From JAZDEY01 sp043808325 [NCBI: Candidatus Eiseniibacteriota bacterium] (GTDB lineage: Bacteria; Arandabacterota; Arandabacteria; Arandabacterales), in assembly GCA_043808325.1 (NCBI GenBank), contig JAZDEY010000083.1, positions 62,001 to 126,000 on the forward strand: a stretch of DNA of 64,000 bases. The letters run 5' to 3'. Made by a program: the position numbers and the translations under genes. Shown here piece after piece: positions 21,970 to 30,067 of this stretch (position 1 is its first letter; every line of letters starts with the position of its first letter). The notes beneath the pieces are model-generated. The model saw only the letters and a program-made list of their open reading frames with translations, ran no database searches and was not told the origin of the DNA.

Positions 21970-23114
21970 AGATCGTGCCTCGCTGGTTCTTTCTCATCCA
22001 TGGCCCTGGAGAATACTTCCACATAGCGGTTCCAAGTTTCGGTTCGAAGCGCAAGCAGCCTGGCCTTTTCCTGGGCGCGCCGCGCCAGCAGATGCTCCAG
22101 CAGATCCTCCAATCTATCTGCGGTCGCCTCCTTCACATAAAGACACGGTAATCCCAAGGCTTCCACCATCAGCAGGCGCGTGTCGGTACAGACCGCAATC
22201 GATGGGATGCCGAGACTGGCAAGAGCCACCGAGGCATGCATCCGATTGCAGATCGCGCCGCTTGCTGTAGCAACCAGGTCGAAGTACTCCTGGGGGTCTT
22301 TCGGCCACATCCGCCGCAAGGTCGGATCGAGATCCTTCGCCAGGCCGTACTCCTTCTCGTCGTGGCATAGGAAAACCAGATTGTGACGGTGCTTGAGTCT
22401 TTCGATGAGGTTCCTCATGGTCCGCGCCCAGGCCGAGGGGTCGATCCTCTGGTCCCAGTCGTAGTGGCCGCCGCCGTGCATGTAGTCTATGAGCACCGTG
22501 CCGTCGCCGCCGTTGGCTGTCGGATTCCTGCCGGCAGCCAGCAAGGCACTGCAAGGGACGAGAGGGGCCTCGATGTCCATCGCTTGGAAAAGGCGGTGGG
22601 CCAATCTGTCCCGCACCGTTGTTGTCCGGCAATAGGATGTGATCGCTCGGAGATACTCGATGTCACGCGGGTCCGTCACCTCTGATGGCTGCCGCTCCCA
22701 GGGATAGCAGGCGCCCGCCGCAATGTTCAGCACGGGGATGCGCTCCGAAAGCCTACCCACGACGTGGTGCCAGATCGGCACGGCCCACTCGCAGCGGTGG
22801 CATCCCGGCCAGAGCACCGGGGTGCCGCACTGCACGATAAGATCGCACCCGTCGAAGCGGCTCATGTTGAGCTTGGAGGCTAGCCTTTCGATCGCAGAGG
22901 CCGCCCTTGCCCGCCCTCGGGGTAGATAGCGTGCGAGCACGGCGGCGCGCACCGGATGCCCGTCCGGGTAGACCGTCAGGGGCGCGTGCTTGTTGACCAG
23001 AACGAACTCGAGATCGCGCCCCCCGAAGACCTCTTTGAGGACAAGGCATATGCCTTCGCGAATCAGCGTGTCCCCGATGTTGGTGCCAATCGTCGTTATC
23101 AATCCTATTCGCAC
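21951..23114 (-). CDS. Polysaccharide pyruvyltransferase-family protein
   Basis: This 387-residue GT-B-like protein resembles WcaK/CsaB. It opens RIGLITTIGTNIGDTLIREG and contains GAICNRMHASVALASLGIPS, the conserved late motif of the family in which R and H contact phosphoenolpyruvate. LNIAAGACYPW stands where family members usually have a Gly-rich loop. It may put a pyruvate ketal on a sugar, making the glycan acidic, although many members are uncharacterised. The start is GTG at 23114 with AGGAGG upstream. It lies 9 bases after the SDR gene. Confidence 0.82.
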   Translation of the reverse strand: MRIGLITTIGTNIGDTLIREGICLVLKEVFGGRDLEFVLVNKHAPLTVYPDGHPVRAAVLARYLPRGRARAASAIERLASKLNMSRFDGCDLIVQCGTPVLWPGCHRCEWAVPIWHHVVGRLSERIPVLNIAAGACYPWERQPSEVTDPRDIEYLRAITSYCRTTTVRDRLAHRLFQAMDIEAPLVPCSALLAAGRNPTANGGDGTVLIDYMHGGGHYDWDQRIDPSAWARTMRNLIERLKHRHNLVFLCHDEKEYGLAKDLDPTLRRMWPKDPQEYFDLVATASGAICNRMHASVALASLGIPSIAVCTDTRLLMVEALGLPCLYVKEATADRLEDLLEHLLARRAQEKARLLALRTETWNRYVEVFSRAMDEKEPARHDLCSVSV

Positions 23115-23123
23115 AAAAGCCTC

Positions 23124-24128
23124 CTATCGATCAAGCTTGAACACCTTCTCGTTTCGCACCCAGGCCAGGGTCTCGGCTATGCCCGTTCTTAGGGGCACCT
23201 GATCGGCGAGATCCAGTATTTGGAATGTCTTGTCCGTTGAATAGGCCCTGTGAACGCGTCTGCCGGAAGGGGCCATCAAGTAGGTGATCAGGTCCATGCC
23301 GTTGGTGCGCCTGTGATACTCGCGCCTCAGCATGAGATACGCCTGGTCCCACTTTCGCTTGGGTCTCCCGGCAAGTGGTCTCCCGAGGATTTGGCAACAC
23401 ACCTCAAAGATGTGGCCCACGGTCGCGTATTCGCCGCCGAGAACGACGGTTGCCATTGGAAGGTCAGTGCGGCAAGCCGCCATGAGGCCTTCGGTGACGT
23501 CCCGGTTGTAGATGGGGTGGATGTACCGATCGGCGTAGACCGGCAGGAACTCCAGGAGCCTGTTTCGCGTGAGAATGGCTTCTGCTATATCGGTGATGCA
23601 ATTGAGATGCCCCGGGCCGTAGACGCTCCCTATTCTCAGAATCGCTGCAGGAAGGCCCCTGCGCGCAGCTTCAGCGACCAGCTTCTCGGCGGCAACCTTG
23701 CTCGCCCCATAAGGACTGATCGGCCTGGTGGGGCTGTCGGCCGGCGCCGGGACCTCGCTTCTTTTCACGGCTCCGATGGCTTCGATGCTACTTGCGTAGA
23801 TGAACTTTCCGGCAGAGGTTCTGACTGCCAGGTCGAGAAGATTACGAGTTCCGATCACGTTTGTCCGGTAGACACTTTTCCTGTCGAAGTAGCTGAGAGA
23901 GGCCGCCAGATGGAAAACAACATCCGGACGGCCGCATCCTTGAGCTATGGATGATATGGCCCCCTGGTCTGACACATCGGCATCGAAAACCTCCAGGCGG
24001 TCGTTGCCCTGCTGTAAAACCCTTCGTCGATCTCGGGTGATCAGGCTGACCTGCCATGAATCCTGAAGCAGCCTGCTTACCAAGGGACTGCCGACAAAAC
24101 CGGTTCCACCTGTCACGAGGGCGCGCAT
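23124..24128 (-). CDS. NAD-dependent epimerase/dehydratase (extended SDR)
   Basis: This 334-residue SDR has an NAD-binding GGTGFVG at residues 7-13, VVFHLAASLSYFD, FIYASSIEAIG, the catalytic YGASK and RIGSVYGPGHLNCI. The pattern fits nucleotide-sugar or NAD-dependent 3-beta-HSD-like epimerases. It is probably a sugar-nucleotide modifying enzyme of the cluster. The ATG at 24128 lies 9 bases after the small CW protein's stop. No strong ribosome site is visible, so coupling is likely. Confidence 0.87.
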   Translation of the reverse strand: MRALVTGGTGFVGSPLVSRLLQDSWQVSLITRDRRRVLQQGNDRLEVFDADVSDQGAISSIAQGCGRPDVVFHLAASLSYFDRKSVYRTNVIGTRNLLDLAVRTSAGKFIYASSIEAIGAVKRSEVPAPADSPTRPISPYGASKVAAEKLVAEAARRGLPAAILRIGSVYGPGHLNCITDIAEAILTRNRLLEFLPVYADRYIHPIYNRDVTEGLMAACRTDLPMATVVLGGEYATVGHIFEVCCQILGRPLAGRPKRKWDQAYLMLRREYHRRTNGMDLITYLMAPSGRRVHRAYSTDKTFQILDLADQVPLRTGIAETLAWVRNEKVFKLDR

Positions 24129-24137
24129 CAGTGCCGC

Positions 24138-24488
24138 TCAGTGGCGCGGTTTGCCCGCGTCCGCTGGGGCGCGTTGTTCGGCCGCTTGCTGCCTGAGTTT
24201 AGCAAGTATGTCCGTTGTACTTTCATGATTCACCCCTTCTTCTGCACAGACCAACTGATAGAAGTCACAATCCAGGCAATTCCCCGCCTTGACTGCAAAG
24301 GTGCCTTGTACCTTTCCTCCGCAGAGGGTACCGGCAATTGCCCAGCACGCCCGCCCGCCGTTCTGTCCTCCGTGTGTCCCGTTCACTCGGGTCTCCGTAG
24401 CTCCCGCACAAACACCTAATTCACGAGCCTTGGCGCCACCTGGTTCCCGTCCACACTTCTTGAATTCCCAGCAGTTCAATCGAGCCAT
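24138..24488 (-). CDS. Two-CW domain protein (eight-cysteine small protein)
   Basis: This 116-residue soluble protein starts at the ATG at 24488 with GGAG 6 bases upstream. It has two CW motifs (NCWEFKKCG and ACWAIAGTLCGGKVQG) and eight cysteines at 6, 12, 27, 48, 56, 71, 74 and 81. The last five are spaced 8-15-3-7, exactly as in the N-terminus of the diguanylate cyclase 16 bases upstream. The 35 C-terminal residues are Gln/Ala-rich and probably disordered. Proteins with this two-CW arrangement are annotated without function; metal or Fe-S binding is likely from the cysteines (inference). It probably works together with the cyclase. Confidence 0.85.
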   Translation of the reverse strand: MARLNCWEFKKCGREPGGAKARELGVCAGATETRVNGTHGGQNGGRACWAIAGTLCGGKVQGTFAVKAGNCLDCDFYQLVCAEEGVNHESTTDILAKLRQQAAEQRAPADAGKPRH

Positions 24489-24504
24489 CACATTCTCCTC
24501 TCTA

Positions 24505-25512
24505 TCAATGCCGAACGGGGTCGGCGTACGATTCCTGCAGGTCCACAAATCTCACAACCCTGTTCTTACCCTGAATCTTCGCGACATACATGGCTTCGGC
24601 GGCCTGTGCCAGTAGGGTCTCCGCAGTAGTTTCCGGCGATGGGGCGACAGCGCCGATGCTGAGCGTCCGCGACACGTCTGCCGGCTTGTCCGTCCCCGCG
24701 GCGACAAAGGCGAAGGTTTCCTTCTCGAATGCGCATCGGATTCTCTCTGCAACCAGACAGGCCACGGTCAGTTCGGTATCTGGAAGGACCACCACGAATT
24801 CCTCGCCACCGTACCGGAAGGCGCGGTCAAATTTGCGGATGCCATCCCTAAGCAGGATTCCGAAACGGGAGAGCATCGTGTCCCCGTTGCTGTGTCCAAA
24901 CGTGTCATTGACGCCCTTGAAGTCATCAATATCGATCATCAGGAGAGAGAACGTGTACTCCTTCCGCCTGGCCGCGCGAGCGAACTCATCCTCCAGCATC
25001 GTGAATAGATAATTTCGGTTGTACAGGCCAGTCAGTCTGTCGGTCGTCATGATTTCCTGGATTTCTCTATTGCGGAGATCCAGGTTCTCAAGGGCTGAGA
25101 TCAGTTCCTTGTTCAGGTGCTCGGACTTTCGTGTGGCTTCCTGCGCACGCCGTTTCTGAGTTCTGAGCAGGAACAGCATATTGTTGAGGTAATCGCCTAA
25201 CTCCTCCACAAGCGTAGGACAAGCCTCCCTAAACGTGGGACAAGCTTTGCACGTCGCGTATTTCTCGACAAACTGCCCTTGGACCTTGCCGCCGCAGAAA
25301 GTGCCGACGAGCTGCCAACACCGAATGGGTTCCTCTTGGAAGGCAGGGCAGTGCTTCCGGTCGCACTTCGACCTCTCCCAACATCTCTGCAGATGGGGGT
25401 TCTGAAAGATCGCGCTATCATCCATCACGGCCGCCTCGAAGACGGGAATGATCTCCTCGAGGATCCGCTGCAGGATCGGTTCACACTCCGGATCTTGGTT
25501 AGCACTACTCAT
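24505..25512 (-). CDS. Diguanylate cyclase with N-terminal eight-cysteine CW sensor domain
   Basis: This 335-residue protein makes cyclic di-GMP from two GTP. The C-terminal GGDEF domain has DRLTGLYNRNYLF, the metal-binding LLMIDIDDFKGVNDTFGH, the active-site RYGGEEF (GGEEF 235-239) and an allosteric inhibitory RxxD (R226-D229) exactly five residues earlier. It therefore looks active and product-inhibited. The N-terminus (about 40-100) has cysteines 44, 50, 55, 65, 73, 88, 91 and 98, with CW and CGGKVQG motifs shared with the next gene, and a coiled coil (about 115-150) links the two. There is no membrane segment. It overlaps the ligase gene by 8 bases. A redox- or metal-responsive input is inference. 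Confidence 0.93.
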   Translation of the reverse strand: MSSANQDPECEPILQRILEEIIPVFEAAVMDDSAIFQNPHLQRCWERSKCDRKHCPAFQEEPIRCWQLVGTFCGGKVQGQFVEKYATCKACPTFREACPTLVEELGDYLNNMLFLLRTQKRRAQEATRKSEHLNKELISALENLDLRNREIQEIMTTDRLTGLYNRNYLFTMLEDEFARAARRKEYTFSLLMIDIDDFKGVNDTFGHSNGDTMLSRFGILLRDGIRKFDRAFRYGGEEFVVVLPDTELTVACLVAERIRCAFEKETFAFVAAGTDKPADVSRTLSIGAVAPSPETTAETLLAQAAEAMYVAKIQGKNRVVRFVDLQESYADPVRH

Positions 25513-27013
25513 GATCCCTCCCTAGAAGGTCCCGGCAATTGCCCAGCCCCGAATCCCCGATTGCTCTCTCCAGGCCTGGGCCCAAGGTTTTCTTGAAGGG
25601 GGAAGCACACCCGAGAGAGGTGTCCATCTCCACCGCTGACTTTTCCAGCCGTTGAACGATGAATCTGTGCTTCCCCCGTTTCGTTCTCTTGATCTTCTCG
25701 ACCAAGGAGATGTCCAGGTCCACCCCGGGGCCGAGCTTCCGGAGCATGGTGTCACGTATGCGCTCGATGCTCGCGGCCCCACAGGCGGGCTTCCCGACGA
25801 TGTCCAGGCGCACCTTGCCTGGAGCCTGCTGATGGAATTGATACATCCAGACATGATCGAAGATGTCCGAATGGACGTTCAAGGCGCTGTTGGGAATCAA
25901 CCTGCCGTCTTGCGCAACCAGGAATTCCTGGGTTCTGCCGGAGATCGTCTTGACCAGTTGATGGTTGCGTCCGCAGAGGTCACAACGGGGTTTGCCCAGC
26001 ACCCCGCGATCCCCCGTTCGGTACCTGATAAATGGAGTTGCAAGGTTATGGAACCCCGTGAGGACTATCTCACCTTCGCCGCCTTCCTCGGTGACGGGGT
26101 CGCCGCCCTCGTCCAGTATTTCCAAACAGCCGGACTCGGGGAAGAAATGATATTGGTCGCTGCGTTCACATCCCGAAGCGAACGCGGCGTATTCAGCCAT
26201 GCCGTACCATGAGAATATGCGGCACCCGAAGACGTCGGAGATGCAACTTCGTTGACTATCATACATAACCTCGGAGGCGGTGATGATCGCCCTGACGGAA
26301 TCGGTGGACAGCGTATGCTCCCCTGCCAGCTGTGCAAGGAGCGTCACGGTGGACGGAAAGCCGAAAATGAACTGGGGCCGGAAATCGTTTATCCTGTCCA
26401 CGCAGGCTTTGAATTGCCGGCTGCTTAGAGCCGATATCGATACGTAAAGAGTCCTGGTTTCGGGTGCGTACTGGACCGGCTCGCCGTCAAACGATGCCGT
26501 GAGATCCAGGGCCCGGGCATCGGGCTTGTATCCTACGCGCTTCCACATCATCAGTCTGTAGGCCGCAGCGACCTCGTGGTTGTAGCTGCGGATATGATAG
26601 AACCCCGTCGGCCTCCCCGTTGTCCCCCCCGAGGTGACATACTCCAGCAACTCCTTTGCTATGTTTTCCGCAGCATACGCAGCCGGCGTACGTTGCAGGT
26701 CCTCCTTGGTAAGACAGGGAAGCCGACGGATATCATCAAGCGATCTGATGTCCTCGGGCCCGACGCCGTGCCCTGCGAACCTGTCCCTGTAGCCGGGGAC
26801 ATTCTCGCCGGCGTGGCGAACGACCTCTTTGAGCTTGCTCGTCTGGTACCGGAGTGTCTGCTCGCGGCTCCAGTGCTGCGACTCCTCGAGGAAGGCATAG
26901 GTACTGCGCAGGGTATCGCCGGCGCGCCACCAGAACGGCAGCCGTCGATAGAGCCATCTCGCCGGCCGTCGCGTCCGATGCGGAAGCAGCCGGCCGATCC
27001 GTAGGAGAGCCAT
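25505..27013 (-). CDS. PaaK-like adenylate-forming ligase (phenylacetate-CoA ligase/CapK family)
   Basis: This 502-residue member of the ANL-related PaaK/CapK family activates a carboxylate as acyl-AMP and often forms a thioester. It has the P-loop-like YVTSGGTTGRPTGFYHIR, IFGFPSTVTLLAQLAGEH, FSWYGMAEYAAFASGC (adenine-binding YG.AE), GEIVLTGFHNLATPFIRYRT and ISGRTQEFLVAQDGR. The ATG at 27013 has GGAG 6 bases upstream and is preferred to the GTG at 27037. CapK-type homologues occur in capsule clusters with unknown acyl substrate. It may activate an acid for attachment to the glycan (inference). Confidence 0.9.
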   Translation of the reverse strand: MALLRIGRLLPHRTRRPARWLYRRLPFWWRAGDTLRSTYAFLEESQHWSREQTLRYQTSKLKEVVRHAGENVPGYRDRFAGHGVGPEDIRSLDDIRRLPCLTKEDLQRTPAAYAAENIAKELLEYVTSGGTTGRPTGFYHIRSYNHEVAAAYRLMMWKRVGYKPDARALDLTASFDGEPVQYAPETRTLYVSISALSSRQFKACVDRINDFRPQFIFGFPSTVTLLAQLAGEHTLSTDSVRAIITASEVMYDSQRSCISDVFGCRIFSWYGMAEYAAFASGCERSDQYHFFPESGCLEILDEGGDPVTEEGGEGEIVLTGFHNLATPFIRYRTGDRGVLGKPRCDLCGRNHQLVKTISGRTQEFLVAQDGRLIPNSALNVHSDIFDHVWMYQFHQQAPGKVRLDIVGKPACGAASIERIRDTMLRKLGPGVDLDISLVEKIKRTKRGKHRFIVQRLEKSAVEMDTSLGCASPFKKTLGPGLERAIGDSGLGNCRDLLGRDHE

Positions 27014-27024
27014 CGGTTTCTCCG

Positions 27025-27837
27025 TCACTGCGGCCACCCGGTGGCACAGATCGAGTATTCGGACTCGCCTGCGAGCCTAAGCGACGCAGCGAATGCGGCC
27101 TTGAGAAGTCTCTTCCTGAGTGAACCCTCCCGCCATTTGATCCTGATGTGGCACGTTCGGCATTTCCCACGGTAGCCTGCATGTTCCAACGCCCCGAGTA
27201 GCGCCCGCGGAGTCCAGCGGGTCAGGTGATTGGGCGGATAATCCAGCCGGCGATCGAACTCCGGGACCTTGAGCGATCTGCGTGGACTTGGGACACTCAG
27301 GTAGATCGGCGCCCTGGGAAACCGTCGCCGGATGCCTTCGAGCAGCCCGATGGGTTCGGGAAATCGCACAAGGCTTTCGAGCAGCACCACCGCTGCGGGC
27401 CTCGGCCAATCGCCGGGATATGACTCTACCCATCCCTGCTTGACGGCAAATCCCCGCCTCCGGAGCATTTCGACATGCCCGGCGAGAGGGTCCATTCCAA
27501 TAGGTTCAAGGCCCCTGGATTTGAGCCCAAGAAGGAAACGCCCGGATTCACAGCACAGTTCTAGGACCGATGCTCCAGGGGCCAGGGCATGCCCTATCCA
27601 TTCCAGGGCGGCACGCTCATTGGGTGTAAGCACCTTGGCGACCGCACCTTCTGTTTCGAGACTTGAGAACAGGGCTTGCCCTGCTTCCGTGAAATCCTGA
27701 AAGACAGGCTGATCGGCAACCGTTGGGCCGACGTATTGCAGACCGCACTCCGTGCACAAGATGAAGGCGCCCGACTCGAGCTCTTCGGCCACCGGCTTAT
27801 CCACGGTTGATCTGCACGCGGGACAGGGTGTGATCAA
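27025..27837 (-). CDS. Class I SAM methyltransferase with N-terminal CxxC pair
   Basis: This 270-residue protein has an N-terminal zinc-ribbon-like pair (CPACRSTVD and LCTECGLQYVG), then a methyltransferase core with motif I ASVLELCCESGRFLLGLKSR. There CC replaces the usual G-x-G, which is odd and may weaken SAM binding. Later it has AVVLLESLVRFPEPIGLLEG, IYLSVPSPRRS and YPPNHLTRWTPRALL, shared with the two methyltransferases at 15292 and 16230. The start appears to be TTG at 27837, overlapping the wzt stop as TTGA, with no good ATG nearby. It may methylate a glycan terminus recognised by Wzt. Confidence 0.82.
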   Translation of the reverse strand: MITPCPACRSTVDKPVAEELESGAFILCTECGLQYVGPTVADQPVFQDFTEAGQALFSSLETEGAVAKVLTPNERAALEWIGHALAPGASVLELCCESGRFLLGLKSRGLEPIGMDPLAGHVEMLRRRGFAVKQGWVESYPGDWPRPAAVVLLESLVRFPEPIGLLEGIRRRFPRAPIYLSVPSPRRSLKVPEFDRRLDYPPNHLTRWTPRALLGALEHAGYRGKCRTCHIRIKWREGSLRKRLLKAAFAASLRLAGESEYSICATGWPQ

Positions 27838-29165
27838 CTGAGTTGTTCACACCTCGCGTCAAGCCGGCTCGCCGGCGAACCAAGTGATTCCACCTTCCAG
27901 GGAAAGCATGGACACACTACCCCGAGCCTCCTGTCGGAGGTGGTCCCGCCGATATCGCCGGCGATCTCAACATCGAATGAGACGATGTTATCTATGAACA
28001 GAATCGACTCGACCGTCGGGATGTCAACGCCAAGAGTGATCGTATACTGGCCCGTATTGAGAAACCCGCCGGGGATCGTGCACCGGCTGGCGTAGACACC
28101 GGAAGCCCTGTCGGGGTCCGACCAGTGATCGCCATCCCTGTCGGTGGAGCTCAGGACCACGGTTCCGTCCGATGTCAGGAGCCTGAACCCCACGCGCAAA
28201 CCAGGGATGGACTTGAGGAGTCCGTATTCTATCTCCACGGAAAAATCGTGGCGGGCATCGATCGATGCCATCACTGTGCCCGCGCTGTCCTTCACGCGGA
28301 CGGCGCGCAAGACGAAGCCACGGCTGTGTGGAGCCGCGGGTGCGTCAATCACGGAGTACTCTGCCCTCATTCCTCCCTTGGAAGATAGATACTGGGGAAC
28401 AATGTCCGCAGTATCACCGCAGAGTCTCAGTTCGCCCTCATCAAGCCATATGCATCGCCTGCACAGCCTGGTGACTGCACCCATATTGTGGCTGACGAAA
28501 ATCACAGTTCGCCCCTCCCTTGCCACCTCTCCCATCTTTCCGAGGCACCTCCTCTGGAAGACAGCATCGCCGACTGCAAGAACCTCATCCACCAGGAGGA
28601 TCTCGGGCTCCAGATGGACGGCCACCGCAAATCCCAGGCGCACCCACATGCCGCTGGAGTAGCGCTTGACCGGCGTATCAACGAACTTGTCTATGCCCGC
28701 AAAACTGACGATCTCGTCAAACTTCATTTGTACGTCCTTGCGACTCATCCCCAGGATCGTTCCGCTGAGGTATACGTTCTCCCGGCCGGTCAGTTCCGGA
28801 TGGAAACCCGTGCCGACCTCCAGGAGACTGCCGACTCGGCCCCTCATCCTGGCACGGCCCTCGGTCGGCTCAGTTATCCGGGAGAGTATCTTGAGGAGCG
28901 TGCTCTTTCCCGCGCCGTTGCTGCCCACGAGGCCCAGGCTCTCGCCCTGCTTCACGTCGAAAGAAACCCCCTTGAGTGCCCAGACATCTTCGCGTTCGGA
29001 TCGCTTCCCTCGGGACGCTCGACGCCCCAGAAGATCGAGAGGCGCCCTGAGCGCGGCGGGAATTCTCTCGCGAAGCGCCCTGTATTGATACATGCCGTTA
29101 CCGACGTACTGGCCTAGCCGGTAGCGCTTGCCGATGCCTTCAGCTTGAATGGATGGTTCTGGCAT
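27834..29165 (-). CDS. wzt: Polysaccharide ABC exporter ATP-binding protein with C-terminal carbohydrate-binding domain
   Basis: This 443-residue ATPase partners the permease at 30068 to export lipid-linked glycan across the inner membrane. Walker A is GSNGAGKST (81-89), the signature is KRYSSGMWVRLGFAVA, Walker B is EILLVDEVLAVGDA and the switch histidine is in IFVSHNMGAV. Beyond about residue 270 lies a beta-rich Wzt_C-like domain (FSVEIEYGL, VGFRLLTSDGTVVLSSTD, GQYTITLGVDIP). In O9a-type systems this domain reads a terminal modification before export. The sulfotransferase and methyltransferase genes on either side are candidates for making such a cap (inference). Confidence 0.94.
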   Translation of the reverse strand: MPEPSIQAEGIGKRYRLGQYVGNGMYQYRALRERIPAALRAPLDLLGRRASRGKRSEREDVWALKGVSFDVKQGESLGLVGSNGAGKSTLLKILSRITEPTEGRARMRGRVGSLLEVGTGFHPELTGRENVYLSGTILGMSRKDVQMKFDEIVSFAGIDKFVDTPVKRYSSGMWVRLGFAVAVHLEPEILLVDEVLAVGDAVFQRRCLGKMGEVAREGRTVIFVSHNMGAVTRLCRRCIWLDEGELRLCGDTADIVPQYLSSKGGMRAEYSVIDAPAAPHSRGFVLRAVRVKDSAGTVMASIDARHDFSVEIEYGLLKSIPGLRVGFRLLTSDGTVVLSSTDRDGDHWSDPDRASGVYASRCTIPGGFLNTGQYTITLGVDIPTVESILFIDNIVSFDVEIAGDIGGTTSDRRLGVVCPCFPWKVESLGSPASRLDARCEQLS

Positions 29166-29222
29166 TCCTCATCTTCCTTATGGCGCGACGCCCGCAGCCT
29201 GCCCAAATTCGGAACTGATGTG

Positions 29223-30056
29223 TCATTGCGAGTAGCCCAGTTCCTCTAGGAGGCTTCCCGTCACTTCCTTGAAATGCGCGATGACGGACTGGTCGAAGTG
29301 GTTCATCCAGTCCCCAGCAGTTCCGTTCCTATAGTGAGACTGCAAGTCCGCGATGCCGGCCTTGCGCCCTCCTGAGTGCACTTCGAACCTGTGGCGATCG
29401 CACAAAGCGACGAACTGGTCTGCAGGCATTTCGACTTCGAGGAAATCGAGAACTCCGCGGAGGAAGCCTCTCTGATCGGCGGCCAGGTCTTCGTAGCGGA
29501 CCAGCTTGATCTGGTCATCAGTTGCATGTACCCAGGACAGCTGGGCCTGAAACAGGCCCCGGCTTTGCAGAGTATCGATGCTGTACTTCAGGCCCTCACT
29601 GAGATCCAGCCGTTCGAGATCGCTGCGGAACTGTGGAATGAGACCGGTCGGACGATGGGAATACCTGGCAGAGAAGTACCACGATGTGACTATGTCTCTG
29701 GGATCACGCAGCACAAAGAGGGCTTTGTACCGGACCGGCTTCGGCATCTCCAGAAATGTTGGATGGTCTATGTATAGATTGGTGCCCATGGTTCTTCTTG
29801 GGAAGGGGTGGTCAATCATGGCATCCTGTACGTGTTCCGGATCCTGACTGAACACGTGCGGCCAAAGCCCCGAGTACCGATGGAATATTGGGTCAGAGAA
29901 CACTGCCCGCAACGTCTGGCTGGCGGTCTTCTGGGTGCAACAGTGATATCCATTTTCGTAGGGTACCGATCGCTCGACCCCCAAGCCATGGCACAGCCGC
30001 TTGATGTCCGCCGGGACAACTCTTCCTACGTGTCTCTTCAGGGTTTCAAGGGCCAA
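29223..30056 (-). CDS. Sulfotransferase-domain protein
   Basis: This 277-residue protein shows the PAPS-dependent sulfotransferase plan: a 5'-phosphosulfate loop CCTQKTASQTLRAVFSD, and the 3'-phosphate-binding ALFVLRDPRDIVTSWYFSAR. YEDLAADQRGFLRGVLDFLE follows, with an RKAGIADLQSHYRNGTAGDW C-terminal segment typical of cytosolic-type sulfotransferases. It probably sulfates a sugar of the exported glycan. The start is TTG at 30056 with AAGGA 8 bases upstream; no in-frame ATG precedes the P-loop. It lies between the permease and ATPase genes, which are usually adjacent, so it may have been inserted into the exporter pair. Confidence 0.85.
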   Translation of the reverse strand: MALETLKRHVGRVVPADIKRLCHGLGVERSVPYENGYHCCTQKTASQTLRAVFSDPIFHRYSGLWPHVFSQDPEHVQDAMIDHPFPRRTMGTNLYIDHPTFLEMPKPVRYKALFVLRDPRDIVTSWYFSARYSHRPTGLIPQFRSDLERLDLSEGLKYSIDTLQSRGLFQAQLSWVHATDDQIKLVRYEDLAADQRGFLRGVLDFLEVEMPADQFVALCDRHRFEVHSGGRKAGIADLQSHYRNGTAGDWMNHFDQSVIAHFKEVTGSLLEELGYSQ

Positions 30057-30067
30057 CGGTCACATCC

